From NCBI GenBank assembly GCA_930367205.1, contig OV884012.1:33390796-33454795 (forward strand): 64,000 bases of DNA. The letters are read 5' to 3'. The notes below the pieces were generated by a model that searched no databases, had not been told where the DNA came from, and was given only the letters and a program-made list of their open reading frames with translations. Below, in pieces: positions 35,020 through 46,600 of the stretch. How positions within the stretch are numbered: position 1 is the first letter of the stretch; each line of letters opens with the position of its first letter. The position numbers and the translations under genes were made by a program. Source of the stretch: Acanthosoma haemorrhoidale. Its lineage: Eukaryota > Arthropoda > Insecta > Hemiptera > Acanthosomatidae.

Positions 35020-35880
35020 ATCTAGGAGTTACCAATTGTTTAAATAGTCATTAAAGTAGGGCAAGTGGCTTAGCCAGCTATAATTATAGTTTATGTGATT
35101 TTGATATTACCTTTTTGTAATGTTGAGTAAAGAGAAAATGGCGTTTATATGGAAAAACATGCATAAAATACGCATACATGTCATATACAACTTGAAAATT
35201 GCAATGTAAGGAAATTATAACAAGTAGTGTAATATAGATTATTTTACAATCACTATGATCTGAAGATATATCGATTTTAATGCATGAAATGCACCCTCTG
35301 AATCCCACTAACAAATAATCTACAAAGAAGGTGACTGGCCACGTGTCACCTTTTCAACAAAGAATACCAACGGGTGTGACGATGTTTTCCTCCTAATATC
35401 CACGATATGATTTCATTTAAGAAACATACATCTAGGAGTTGGGAATTGTTTAAATCATCGTTGATATACTTCAGAAGGCTCGGCCTGACGCAATTATAAT
35501 TTAAATAATACTGCTTAGTAATATCGAATAAAAAGAAAGTCATTTCTATGAAATACGTTTTATTTTTTAAAATAAAACTTTCCATATAATTGGAATGTTA
35601 TAAAATAAGGAAAATATATAAATAGTGTAACAATTATTTCTTACGATTACTATTATCTGCTTACATATCAATTTTAATGTATGAAAATCACCCACTGAGA
35701 GCACGATGACAACTACAACCCATTAATCTAGGTTATGGGTCGCTTTTTCAACATACACGGTTTACGTTTGACACGGGTTTAGCCCCAATACCTTTCCCAT
35801 AAAAAGTAGTACATGTTAATAGTTATTTTTATTTATTGTACCACTTTGGAAATGTTAAACAAAGAAAACACAATGAGGTA
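35020..35880 (-). repeat. Degenerate tandem repeat with ~400-bp period
   Basis: TCTAGGAGTT followed by AATTGTTTAAAT occurs at 35021 and 35431. ATTTTAATGCATGAAATGCACC near 35273 is echoed as ATTTTAATGTATGAAAATCACC near 35671. The segment near 35115-35140 is echoed at about 35515-35540 and again near 35845-35875. So there are two diverged units and a partial third. On the minus strand the units share a weakly similar reading frame, longest at 35585-35346 (79 codons, with KYINDDLNNSQLLDVCF). Either the unit was once coding or the resemblance reflects shared ancestry only. The function is unknown. Confidence 0.6.
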
Positions 35881-36238
35881 AGCTCGGACTAACGATTTTT
35901 ATTTGATTAGGTATAAAATATTATATTTATCTTTAACTTAGCATTTGATTATATTGGTTTAACGATCCTTAACTTGTTCTGAAAATTTCTTTGATTAGTA
36001 CATTATTTTACGCAATAATACACATCAATTTAATAAATTGTTTTACAAGACAGACTCCACATATGCATATACGATATTTAATAGATCTGTTTGCTTGCCT
36101 TCTTACGAATTCCAACAATATTCACAGGCAGGGTTTACGACGCTGAAGATATACCTTACCTCCAACACATTTAAAGCTTCTGTGATGCCTACCATCTGTT
36201 GCTAAAATGTCCTAATAAATATGTGCATTTTCATAATT

Positions 36239-36270
36239 GAAGGGTTTGCTGCAAAAAGGAGGTAGCTCCA
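36239..36270 (+). repeat. Left terminal inverted repeat
   Basis: 32 bp, one mismatch to the right end (T versus C at position 8). It ends in GGAGGTAGCTCCA, a motif that recurs inside the element. Confidence 0.9.
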
Positions 36271-36418
36271 TCCCATAGCTGTTGGGAGTTAGAAACACTT
36301 TCTTGTGTAAAAAAAAAAAACCTCTTTTATTTGGCCCCAAAAGGATACAGCTTCAATCGTTATTTCCAGAGTTACTGAAGAGATGGAGCTGCTTGTCTTG
36401 TTAGTTTGTAGCAAGAGA

Positions 36419-36441
36419 GCGGTAGCTCCTGGAGCTACCTC
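36419..36441. repeat. Subterminal palindrome built from the TIR motif
   Basis: GCGGTAGCTCCTGGAGCTAC (and on into CTC) is a palindrome made of two opposed GGTAGCTCC words, the same word found at the inner end of both TIRs and again at 38280-38290 (GAGGTAGCTCC). Repeated subterminal words of this kind usually bind the transposase. Confidence 0.7.
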
Positions 36442-36510
36442 TTTGTCACCCCAGACGACTGGTTTATTTTAATAAGTTTATTGAAAAAAGTTTATTTTGT
36501 TTAGAGGATA

Positions 36511-38112
36511 ATGAGTGTCTTGGGAGAGGAAAGACTATTCAGTAGTGGGTCAAGTGATTTATATGAGCCTTCTGAAGAAGATATCACATCCAGTGAAGAG
36601 GTTGAATCCAACAAGAAACAAAAAAAGCGATCTCATTCGCCCAAAGCGGAAAGTTAGCTGTCAGAGTGAATAGAAGCGAAATGTAAGAACACGACTAATG
36701 ACTGAAGGTAAACCATACAAAACTGTAAGTGGGAAAGATAAATCACGCCGAGTTGTTGGCCGCGATTGCATGTGCAAGTACAAATGTTTCGATAAGCTTA
36801 CCGAGCAGGAAAAATTAAGCCTTTTCGATATTTAAGGGCTAATTTCAACCTTGCTTTTGGCAGCCCTCGGTCAGATACCTGTCAAAAGTGTGATTGTTCA
36901 AAAAACGAAATGTGTTCGCCATCTATAAGTGAAAACAGACGTAAGGAGTTGGAGCTGCAAAAAAATTTACATCTGAGTAAAGCACAAAAATTTTATGATG
37001 CACTCAAAGAAACACAAGCTCGTGCAGTAAACGAGGACAATGTTAAAATGTTATGTTTCGATTATCAACAAAATATGCCGTTACCAAAAGTGCCATCAGG
37101 AGATGCATTCTATAAAAGGCAATGCTGGGTTTACAACTTTGGAATCTCATCAGCAAAATCTGGTAAGCATTATTTCTACATTTATGATGAATCCGTTGGA
37201 AAAAAAACACCAAACGAACTTTTTTTTTTTTTTTTTTTTTTTTTCCTTCCTGAGGCTGAGCATGAAACGGGCTTACCCTACGAGCCCGTGAAGCGAGCTC
37301 ATGGGGTTACGTAGCCTGTGGTGCGCGTATTCCGGTGCAATGGGATTGTTGCACCGGTCAGCGCACCTTGGACACCAAACGAACCAATCAGTTTTTTGCA
37401 TCATTATATACACTCAGTGATGAGTGAAGATATAAAAGATCTATATCTATTCTCGGACAACTGCATATCCCAAAACAAAAATCACGCTTTAACACAGTAT
37501 CTATTTTTTCTTGTTAAAAGTGGACGTCTGAATACAGTCGTTCATAGGTTCCCAGAACCGGGTCACAGTTTTATGCCTTGTGATCGAGCTTTCGGAAACA
37601 TTGAAAAGCGCATGAGGAAAGTAGAAAGAGTGTTTGTCCCAAGAGAATATACGCGCATTATAGAAAAGACGAGTAAAAAGTTTACTGTGACGGAAGTTAC
37701 TCAAGAAATGATTTTTAACTTCGTTGACCTATTAAAAGGTTTCTTCCTTAAAACCCCTCACATCATTTCTAATGGTAGCAAAAGGGAAAAGTTTTTAATA
37801 ACAAAATTTAGGGTTTTCACTTATGAAATATCCCACATCAATGCAGGAAACATCTTAGGTAGTGAAAGTGTTGGAATAATGTGTAACAAAACAATAAGAA
37901 TGTTCAACATCCAAAACAGTACCCCTATAATGTTGAACAACCTTCAACAAGAATACACCAACCACCTACCACTCAAGGCTGCAAAATATAAAGATGTGAT
38001 GGACCTTGCCCAAAAATACGTCGCACAAAATAATATGTGGTTCTACAATCGACTACAGCCAGACAATGCGCCTGATGACCCAGATGTTACAGAAGGAGAA
38101 TGTGACGATTGA
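36511..38112 (+). pseudogene. DDE-type transposase, decayed and interrupted
   Basis: A transposase of a type common in arthropod genomes, usually left unnamed there. The N-terminal piece (36511-36657, 48 codons) is Ser/Glu-rich, ends in a basic patch and stops at TAG. A middle piece near 36700-36835 has GRDCMCKYKCFDKLTEQEK, a Cys-rich block, and ends at TAA. Coding similarity resumes at FNLAFGSPRSDTCQKCDCSK (about 36838-36900) and runs through MLCFDYQQNMPLPKVPSGDA to the insertion at 37220. After the insertion it continues LYLFSDNCISQNKNHALTQY (second catalytic Asp) and FPEPGHSFMPCDRAFGNIEK, which holds the likely Glu, to the TGA at 38112. At least two in-frame breaks, a missing stretch before FNLAFG and the nested insertion make it non-functional. 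Confidence 0.75.
37220..37371 (-). mobile_element. 152-bp retroposed (SINE-like) insertion inside the transposase
   Basis: ACACCAAACGAAC occurs just before (37207-37219) and just after (37372-37384): a 13-bp target duplication. The insert begins on the plus strand with 25 T, i.e. a poly(A) tail in minus orientation, followed by a 127-bp GC-rich body. The body contains the hairpin CCGGTGCAA/TTGCACCGG around 37332-37357. The flanking transposase frame rejoins exactly if one duplicate and the insert are removed (KKTPNE before, TPNEPIS after). No tRNA A/B boxes are clear, so it may be a SINE of another origin or a truncated LINE or RNA copy. Confidence 0.85.
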
Positions 38113-38458
38113 ATTGATGTTATTTTCTGTTTGTAAAACCAATAATTTTGCTGTACTTTATTTTCAGTTTTCTTTGAATAAAAAATACAGAATAATAGTA
38201 CATTCTATTTATTTTTACACCTTTTTCCGAGACATAACATATTCCTCCATTCCTCATATTCCATTCTTTTGGGCAAAAAAGAGGTAGCTCCAAGAATCAT
38301 CTACGTACCACCAACATTTGGATGATATTTTTTGAATGAAAATACTGTTCTAATATGTAAACACCATAATTGAAAGTAAGCAACAACAATATTTTTACAT
38401 AACTTAAAATTTGAATTTTTTAAACGTTTTTTTTTGGTTTCCCAACAAATGGAAAAAT

Positions 38459-38490
38459 TGGAGCTACCTCCTTTTTGCAGCAGACCCTTC
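38459..38490 (-). repeat. Right terminal inverted repeat
   Basis: Complement of the left terminal repeat with one mismatch, followed by AATT. Confidence 0.9.
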
Positions 38491-38494
38491 AATT

Positions 38495-41100
38495 GTTAAG
38501 AATGTGATCTATATTATGATAATCTTATTGATAAAATTATTTTAAACAACCCTGCTATTATATTTTTTGCCATTAAATAGAAAATCGTGCATTCATAAAT
38601 GCACTTATTTTAATTACTTATTAGGAAATTCCAGACCCATTAAATTGAATTATGATTGAAATTTATCAACAAGTGATGAAATAAATAACCATTTTTTTCG
38701 ATTGAGTGTGACACAGTCAATTATTTTAGAAAATTGTAGGATTTAAATTTATAGCATATATATTGCTCAAGTCTAAATTTTCAAGCAGAATATAATTTAC
38801 ATAAATAGCTATTGAAATTCAGATCTCTCTTTGGAGGTATCCAAATTAAATTACATACAAAGTATACTAAATTATTTGAATAAGGCAAAAAAACCGTTGT
38901 AAAACGGAAATCCAAGTCTGGATGTTTCCTAAACATGAGTATTTCAATTCCTAACAACAGTATTTAACAGGCTTATAAGTATCTTAGTAAATAAACCTCT
39001 GTTGCTACCAGAAAGGATATATTGAATAAGCTATTTCATTCGACTAATGTTTATTTTGAAAAATTATTTTAGTTAATTTTAATGTTGACGATCAATACCT
39101 TCCTCCCTAATCAGGACTAAAATAATTCACTTTCACACAAGAAAACACACAATTGTCTAGCTTTAAAAGTGTCCGATTGATGCCAAAATTGGCCGATTTA
39201 CGTTCAATAGGGTGTAGATTACGAATTTGAAGTTCAATAAATAGTAGTGCGTTGAATCGAAAATCGGTTTTATTTAATAGGGAACACTATCAGGGTTTTT
39301 CACTTCGTGATTTGTAACCAAAAAACAGGTAGTAACTTATTTGTAGTAATAGGAACTTATAATTATTACCTTGGTTTGTGACCTAGGGTGTGATTATTGT
39401 CATGGGGTCATCAATTATTTGATTCTTTTAATTGACTTTTGTCTACCTAGCGTGTACCTAAGCGACTGTGCGACGGCTTGAAACTCAATTGGTTACATAA
39501 CAATTAGCACAAGAAATGTAAAGGAAAAATATTTATATGTAAAATATATAATCAATGGCAATGTAGTCAGTTAATAATACTTGTTTGTGTTTATTGCTAT
39601 GAAATATTGGTATAAATAACTCGATTGATTACCCATTGTGCTTTTTTTATGATTATGCGACAACTATTATTTTACGATAAATTTATTTTTCTATCATTTT
39701 TGGAACAAATGTTAACTAAGTCTTACACCTAATAAAGTTATTAATTATTTATGATTTGTGATTCTTATAAAAACAAATTTACAGTTAGTGTTTATGAGGG
39801 ACTAGTATGCTCAAAACTAATTTCATAGTAAATGGGCTGTTCAAAATAGCCCAGCAAATCTGAACGATACTTATGTTATGTTAGAGAAGGGTCAAAACTG
39901 TCAAAACAGGTTATTGGCAATACAACTTTTTTGTACAAGTCAATATTTGTCATTCTATACGATACATCTGTCACCATTTTTTGTGTTTTTATATAAACAA
40001 CTTTATTATGATGAAATTGCAATCCGCCTTAATACTTAATAGGCATTAAATAATTGAGATAAATGTTTTCATTCATGTAAGTTTAAGAATGTGAGAAGAT
40101 AGTGGCGATGAAATTAAAAATGATATGTTTGATATGGTAATGAGCATAACACGTTTTTATACCACAGTATTTATTCATTGCCTGTTTATTCAATGTGTTT
40201 CGGACTACTACCAGTCTACCATCAGACAACATCTACACAACCATTTAAAAAAACAAAAATCTTTGGTACGATCACACTAAGAAACAATTTTTTTGATAAA
40301 TTTTTTTTCATAAAAATACAACACTTACTCAATGTAGTTATTGACTTAGTTATTTATTAGTATATGTAGTTATTTATTAGTTACACGCTTAATTTCGAAT
40401 CATTCCAAATTAAAAAATAAAAAGAGAAAGATTTTAACAAAGTCATTAAAATACATCCTTGCCTATAAAGCAGTTCATTCATTTTATTCTGAATTCATGA
40501 GAGTAATAACTGACAACCAGCTATAAAATGGCTCTCAGTCATATCATATATTTATTAGAAAGTTGTGTAAAAATTAAAACTGACATTATATTCAATTTTC
40601 TGGTAGCTCAAACTATTCGAATTATTTCCACTTTTTACTGGACTGAGATTTGATCAAATACATATGGTATAACAAAAAATAAAGCTACCTATCAAGGCAA
40701 AACTAAGCCTAATCCATTGATCACTTTTAGGTTTAGTTTAATAAATCTATGTGGCTAGCATAAGTTGCAAGATTCCATAGTATACTCTACACCGGCACTA
40801 CATCACCTATCCCTGTCACAAGTTTCCTAGTAAATAAGAGCTATAGTTTAAGCAAATAACATTCGATATGATCTTCCTGCAAGTTTTTTATTGCATATTC
40901 ACTAGCGCTTTCATCAGCCTATATTGGCAATTCGAAGTAGTTTGATGGTCTTCATAATGGTGGTGTTGTGCCAACCTCTTTATCACGAATAATTAGAAGT
41001 TCCCCTCTTCTTGGCCCAGAAAATATCCACCTATGTTTCTATATTTTAATAATAAAAACGTTAAGCGTCAGTTAAGAGGGGGGGGGGAAACTAGTGGATA
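38495..41100. other. A+T-rich non-coding stretch
   Basis: No gene or clear repeat. A small foldback GGGCTGTTCAAAATAGCCC lies at 39834-39852. A G10 run sits near 41081-41090. Confidence 0.4.
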
Positions 41101-41109
41101 AAACAGCTT

Positions 41110-41440
41110 AAGCCCACTAAGGGCGTTGGTGAGGCCCAGCCTCTAACCTGCCTATATAAGGCCCAGATTTGGGGCTATTTTCCAAGCCTTAACTGCGTTG
41201 GCAAAAAGCCCCAAATCTAGACCTTATATAGGCTGCTGAAGGTGAGCCTCATCACCTAGTATTGTGATTGTATATATATTGTATATATGTTGACTTTTTA
41301 AATTCGATCTGAAATTATATAATATTTATGCCCTTCTTCGAATGTATCAGCGCATCGCAGAAAGAGGAGAAAATTGTAAATCAAAATTTTTGTTCATTGT
41401 AAAACTTATCAATAAAGAGGTTTTGAAATAAAAAAAAAAA
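41110..41440 (+). mobile_element. Retroposon 3' end with long hairpin and poly(A)
   Basis: Ends in AATAAA (41411-41416) and an A-rich tail (41427-41440), the sign of a reverse-transcribed RNA. It contains a strong inverted repeat: 41150-41176 against 41207-41233, 25 of 27 paired, with a 30-nt loop. It also contains the 16-nt motif GGTGAGCCTCATCACC at 41241-41256, shared with the LINE 3' ends near 59-63 kb. No coding sequence is recognised upstream. Confidence 0.6.
41150..41233. repeat. 27-bp imperfect hairpin
   Basis: GCCTATATAAGG...GATTTGGGGCT and its complement, two mismatches, loop 41177-41206. It includes TATATAAGG near each end. In RNA it would be a long stable stem. Confidence 0.85.
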
Positions 41441-41484
41441 TGTTTACTAGGTTCTCGGCCCCCGGAACCTGAAGTACAGTACTC

Positions 41485-41499
41485 TCTCTCTCTCTCTCT
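41485..41499. repeat. (CT)n microsatellite
   Basis: About 7-8 CT units at the start of a GC-richer segment. Confidence 0.8.
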
Positions 41500-41604
41500 G
41501 CGCTGGCGCTTGCTGCTCTACTCGAATCATGGCCTTCTTATTCAACCACTTCTGCATCTCTCTTTCCTAAGCTCGCTATGTTCTAGTCCGGCCTTGTCAT
41601 ACCC

Positions 41605-41910
41605 CACACCTTCCTAGTGGGATTCTCTTCCTTCGTCTCGCTAAAACTAGCGCCCCCTTGGGAGAGACCTCTCCCTCGCGGACGTCGGTCGCCGTGGCCC
41701 TACAAACTTTACCTAGTAGCGTCTCCCATGGCGATCCAGTCTGCCTCTCTCCAGTTCACACTCGCCTTTGGGAGTGTGAATTCGTGGTCATTCCAAGTCC
41801 ACATAAACTACCTATAATACCCTGTTCCTCTTCTCCTGAACATAGTGCTTTTCGGTGCACACCTTCTGAGATCTTATGAAGTCAGATCAATACGAACAAA
41901 TCTGCCCACT
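41605..41910 (+). mobile_element. LTR-like fragment
   Basis: Aligns in blocks with 14960-15250 (CACCTTCCTAGT, GCTAAAACTAG, GTGTGAATTCGTGG) and at its end (41834-41895: CCTGAACATAGTGC, then GTCAGATCAATA) with 20242-20310 of the probable solo LTR, which has CCTGAACACAGTGT and GTCAGATATTAA. It is GC-rich without a credible protein. It is best seen as a diverged member of the same LTR family. Confidence 0.45.
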
Positions 41911-43280
41911 GACTAGGCAACCAGCAGAGTTCAAATTCCACAGGTCCACCCATTTTATCTCTTTAGTGACGCTCACCGGACAGCGGCCGGGCTGTAGTGA
42001 CCCTAGCCCGCGGTGGCCGTCCTCCCACCTTGGGGACCCAATCCCCAACAGGCGGTTTCTGACCTAAGTGCATGTCACATAAGATCATTATTTCTTCATA
42101 TAAGGGAACACATTATTTTCTTAATATGAAGCTCCAAGCAGCAATTAAGCCATAAAATATATTTTACATTTTACTTTCTCATAAAACATTGTTGTCATTT
42201 TCAAAGGACAATCTTAAAATTAGTTACATTTATCACCACAAAACCGGCCAGTTATTATATCCAGATTTGACAAAGTACTGTAAAATTGATGGTCAGGTTT
42301 ACATTCCAAAGTACACTAATCTCTTTCAGAGCCTGCTTAATAATTCTTTAATGTAAAATAAAAATTTTAACGGTTGAGTTAGCTAGGGGCTTTATATATT
42401 CATAAAGTTGTCAGTAAGGGAGGATAATCTCCGCTTTATAGCCTCATAAAGTCAGGACTGGTTAATCTTTTCAGTTGTGAAGCGGGGAGGGGGTCCGCCC
42501 TTTCGGCCGTTTCTGTCGAATCAGTTATTAATGTTCCTACAAAAACAGACTAATTACTTAATGAAATTTTAAGTGTCCAATCTGAGGCTCTGACTTGAGA
42601 CCTTGCTGATTAAAAAGTAGACTCACTCGGTAGACGGGGGCCGGCTCCCAATTACCTAATAAACATCGAGCGGGACTCGCTTTGACGCGGGGCGTTGCCA
42701 TGACAGCAGCCATCGACACTGGCCTGTCATCCCTCGGGCTTCTCTCTTGGTGGGGCAAATATTATATACGGCTTTCTGGAGCCACTTCCACCGGCGTCCT
42801 TCTCAGCCTTATGGGGTGGGAATGATGTTGTGGGGTAGAGAATCCATATCGGCCCTGCCAGACAATTCAACAGAAGTTGTAGAACTCTTATGTCAGTCTG
42901 ATGGGGGTTTGAATATATCAATAAAATATTTTTTACCCGATGCTCATAATCTGAATCTAGAAATATTCAGGTTCAGTAATAAAACATAAAATATAAATAT
43001 TAAATAAATTAAACAATATAATACAACTAAATGAAATATAGCATAAGTAGGGGTAGAAGTGTTATTATTGGAATTTGATATTTGCCATAAAAAAAATAAA
43101 TTCAAGTGCGATGCAGCACGATTTAAAGAATTTCCCAAGATATATCTTCAAAGATATTGACTTCTTTATCAAGAATGTTTGAAAGGTACGGATCCTGATC
43201 TGCACATGGTTAGTGATCATGATACGCCATGTAAAGAAGAGTTGGATGAAATAATTCATCTCTCACTTTACCGGAAAGGG
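41911..43280. other. Non-coding stretch with islands at 42360-42560 and 42580-42930
   Basis: The island 42360-42560 carries CTTTATATATTCATAAAG and TTTATAGCCTCATAAAG words, of the type bound by posterior Hox/Cdx proteins, plus a GC block. The island 42580-42930 is GC-rich; several overlapping frames on both strands cross it with no recognisable domain. No gene is supported. Confidence 0.35.
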
Positions 43281-43317
43281 GTTAGGGCTTGACTATGCTA
43301 GAAAGAGCGAAAATGAA

Positions 43318-43542
43318 ATGTATTCCTGGCGGAACCAGGATGTTTGCTCAGAAATATTCAGGGTATGTTCAAAAGCCATACCAAAACGTGGACGTATTAA
43401 GCGTTTCAGGTGTGCGTTTTGTGCGAGAGGACTCAAAATTCACTTTCACTGTGCACAGTGTTCATTTTGTGTCAGCCTGAAACTTGCACAAAGATCTGAC
43501 ACAATTTTAGTTCCAATATTCAGTTCCAATATTCAGTTGTAG
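43318..43542 (+). pseudogene. Cys/His cluster, possible transposase zinc-binding remnant
   Basis: A 74-codon frame contains RFRCAFCARGLKIHFHCAQC followed by SFC, a C-x2-C ... H-x-H-C-x2-C-x2-C pattern resembling the cysteine-rich tail of piggyBac-family transposases. It ends at TAG after a short A+T-rich tail. No DDD catalytic part was found upstream in any frame and no TTAA-flanked ends were seen. A chance pattern is possible. Confidence 0.25.
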
Positions 43543-43648
43543 CTTCATCAAACATATGTTCATATCCTTAAATAGTTAAAATTTAATTAGTTTTTATTAT
43601 GTAAAATTGATTTATTTAGTTTCAGACTTAGTACACTTTATTTGATAT

Positions 43649-43673
43649 TCTATATATATATATATATATATAT
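43649..43673. repeat. (TA)n microsatellite
   Basis: About 11 TA units. Confidence 0.9.
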
Positions 43674-46600
43674 TATTTTTTGAAAAATGTTTTATTTATT
43701 GGGTCACAGTGACCGGGGATACGACTGGTGTTGGATAATTTTTCAGTTACAACTGGAGAGTTAATCAATTTGGCCTGCGAACGGCTCGTATATTATTGGT
43801 TTGTCAAGAAGCCACTGCATGTTCACAAAATCTTTGATAACAATAAAACAGAATTTGTTATAGTACGGTTTTATTTCGGCAGAGATAAAAATCGTGGTGC
43901 AAGTAACTATTACAAGTAGTTTTAGTTAGGGTAAGTCCAAATAACATCTATGAACCATGTAGAACGATGAAGCTAATTTGGTACTCTAAGTATTGTTTAT
44001 AAATCTCAGTTCTCGATACTGCGAGGACAGTATCTATCTCTCCACTCCAAAAGTATTCCACTATTTGTTTATGGGCGGCTTATGTCCAAAAAGCATCAAA
44101 TAATACTTGAGATTCCGTGTACTCCTCTATGGAGAGAACGAGGGTGACAAATATTCACTTTCATTCTAGGACTGTTTTACCACGTTCAACTCAGGCATGG
44201 CAGAATGTTCATAATGGCAGAGAAGGCATACGTCATATTAGAAAGTTCAGGCAGATTTACGAACCACATAACCCTCGTTAAAGACTTTCCGAATAATCTT
44301 TACCTGCGTTTTTCCATAAAACCATTGCTTATCCATTACAGAATAGGTATCTTGTAGCTAATGCGAACGATACATATTTTTGCATTTGTTTTAGTTCATG
44401 AGGATAAAGCTCAACTTAATGCACAGTTCCAGTATAAAACAAAATCTCACCTCTTCCAAATCAAAACCAAGCCAATAGTGTTTGTAGTATGTCGAAAATT
44501 GTAGTAGCTTTGGGCTATCTTACTGTTTAACAAACAATCGTAATTTCAATTACGGAATCATTCTATAAAGATTCTAAACCAATTGTGAGCTTAGAAATAA
44601 TGTCGATTGGAGGTTAAAAAAAGCTGGCATTATGTTAGGAGTAAGAAGTATTTACTACAATTTTGTAGCTTGTCACACACAGGAGGAAGAAATATAATGG
44701 ACGGAGCTACCCCACTTTAGGACCTTATGTTGGTAGCCGGGCCAAGATTGATTGCAGCTCGCTCCTATTTTGCCCTATACACTACCTCCTCCTAATATTG
44801 CTTAGCTGCTTTGCTTTGAACAACTCGTTAGGGCTCCTGTTAAAATCAGTGTAGTGGCTCTACAATCAACTTATACCACTCTACACGTGTCTAAAGGTCA
44901 ATCTATTCTATGTGGTATTTTAGCATCGTGAATTGAATTATTTAGTACTAGACTGTCCTCATGTAAGAACGGAGCTGTTTATTTCATATTTTATGATACG
45001 CAAGCACTGCTGGATAAGGTTTCGTGTGAATTCACTCATTTTATGCACAAGAAAAATCACATTTCTTGGATTGTATAGCACTTAATTCTATCCTACATAT
45101 ATTTGGTAAAAGTCATTGAGCTAATAATAACTAGATTTTTTAACCAAGTTTATATTAAGTTAAGTTGATACACAGACAAACATTCACACAATCACATATG
45201 AAGTCGTGAAGGTTTAGCACCTACCTAAGTTACTACTAATCCTTACGATAGCTATTTACAATAATTTTCATGATTTTTTTCTGTAATATTTAATTGTTCC
45301 CTGATAATAGATACTAAAAATTCATCAAACACTATTAAGATTATATTATATACGGTTAATACGGTTCTTAACTGTTTAAGTAGTTGAAAAACAAGCAGTA
45401 TTTTCCAATACTGGCTTTCTGATGAAATCCGTCCATGAAAGTGCTCTTTTTAAGTCGGAACGCTGAGTTTTTTTTGGAATATTTATCTTTAGATCGGAAA
45501 GCGAGCTTACATTACAAAGCGAAAGAATCGTTGCTAGTTAGATATAGCCACATCAAGAATTAATTCATTTAACTATTAGGAATCTCTAGCAAATATCTGA
45601 TCTCAGAATATTTTATAGCTTTACGCTATGTTATAGTCAATTTTGTTATAAAAGTATATAGAGTGGCTATTTATTATATGAAATATCTAATTTATATTTT
45701 ATAATTTATCGTGAAATATTTAATGATACATCGTCCTCATGTTATAACATCATAATACTACTTTTTTTTTTAATATTGCCGACAATTATTACCGATGTAA
45801 ATTTCATTTTATTTCTCTCTCACTACCGTTAATCATCTTTAGTAACTATAATCCCAAGACTTTAGTGTTGTAGAGTTACCTTTGATATCACTCGCTTCAA
45901 GTAACTTGTTTCTAGGTTGTTCTTTAAGGTTGAGATATTCCAAGTAAGATCATTTCGTAAAATTTTAAGTTTATTATGGTATATTTTTTTATTCAATAGC
46001 TTAATAACTTTTTTTGACATGCCGGAACGCTTCACTACCTGAAGATGGCTTTTTGAATTTGCTTGTGACAAATGGTGCTTATATCCCCTGACTCGAACAC
46101 TCCAAACTCATGTCCTCTCTACTACTCTAAAATAATATCTGCCCATTAAGTTAACACAGTTTCTTATTCTGTTACTCTCTTTCTCTTTTTTTTTTATTTT
46201 TGATTTTTTTGTATCATTAATTATGGATACTGAGTGCTACAGAACCTTCGCATTGTCCTTTTATACCTCCTTCCTAAATGTCCTTTTAATGAGATTTTAT
46301 GGGCTTTTCCTAGGGTAGGTGTTGGAAACTGATTCCGTCTTTACCTTGCAATTACAAAAAAAAAAATAATTTATTAAAAAGAAGAAGTTAATAAATAATT
46401 AATTTACAATCATTATTCATAGATTTTTAGATACTACAAATTAAATGGGGAAAATTGGTTGTAATAAAAAATTCAACAATATCTGCTCAATTATTAAGCC
46501 TTTGATCTTCGGGATCAGTGTTATCTTGACTATGCTTTTAAATGATTAAAATTTTCATTTATTTTTATTTCTTGAGATTTAAGCTATTCAAGAAAAAAAA

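Larger units (their letters stand above)
36239..38490 (+). mobile_element. 2252-bp DNA transposon with 32-bp TIRs and AATT flanks
   Basis: The left end GAAGGGTTTGCTGCAAAAAG... (36239-36270) and the complement of the right end (38459-38490) agree at 31 of 32 positions. Both sides are flanked by AATT (36235-36238 and 38491-38494), consistent with a 4-bp target duplication. Inside is a decayed DDE-type transposase on the plus strand and a secondary retroposon insertion. Four-base duplications are a feature of the Sola superfamily; assignment to Sola is my inference and not proven by the protein. Removing the nested 165 bp (insert plus one duplicate) leaves about 2.1 kb. Confidence 0.85.
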
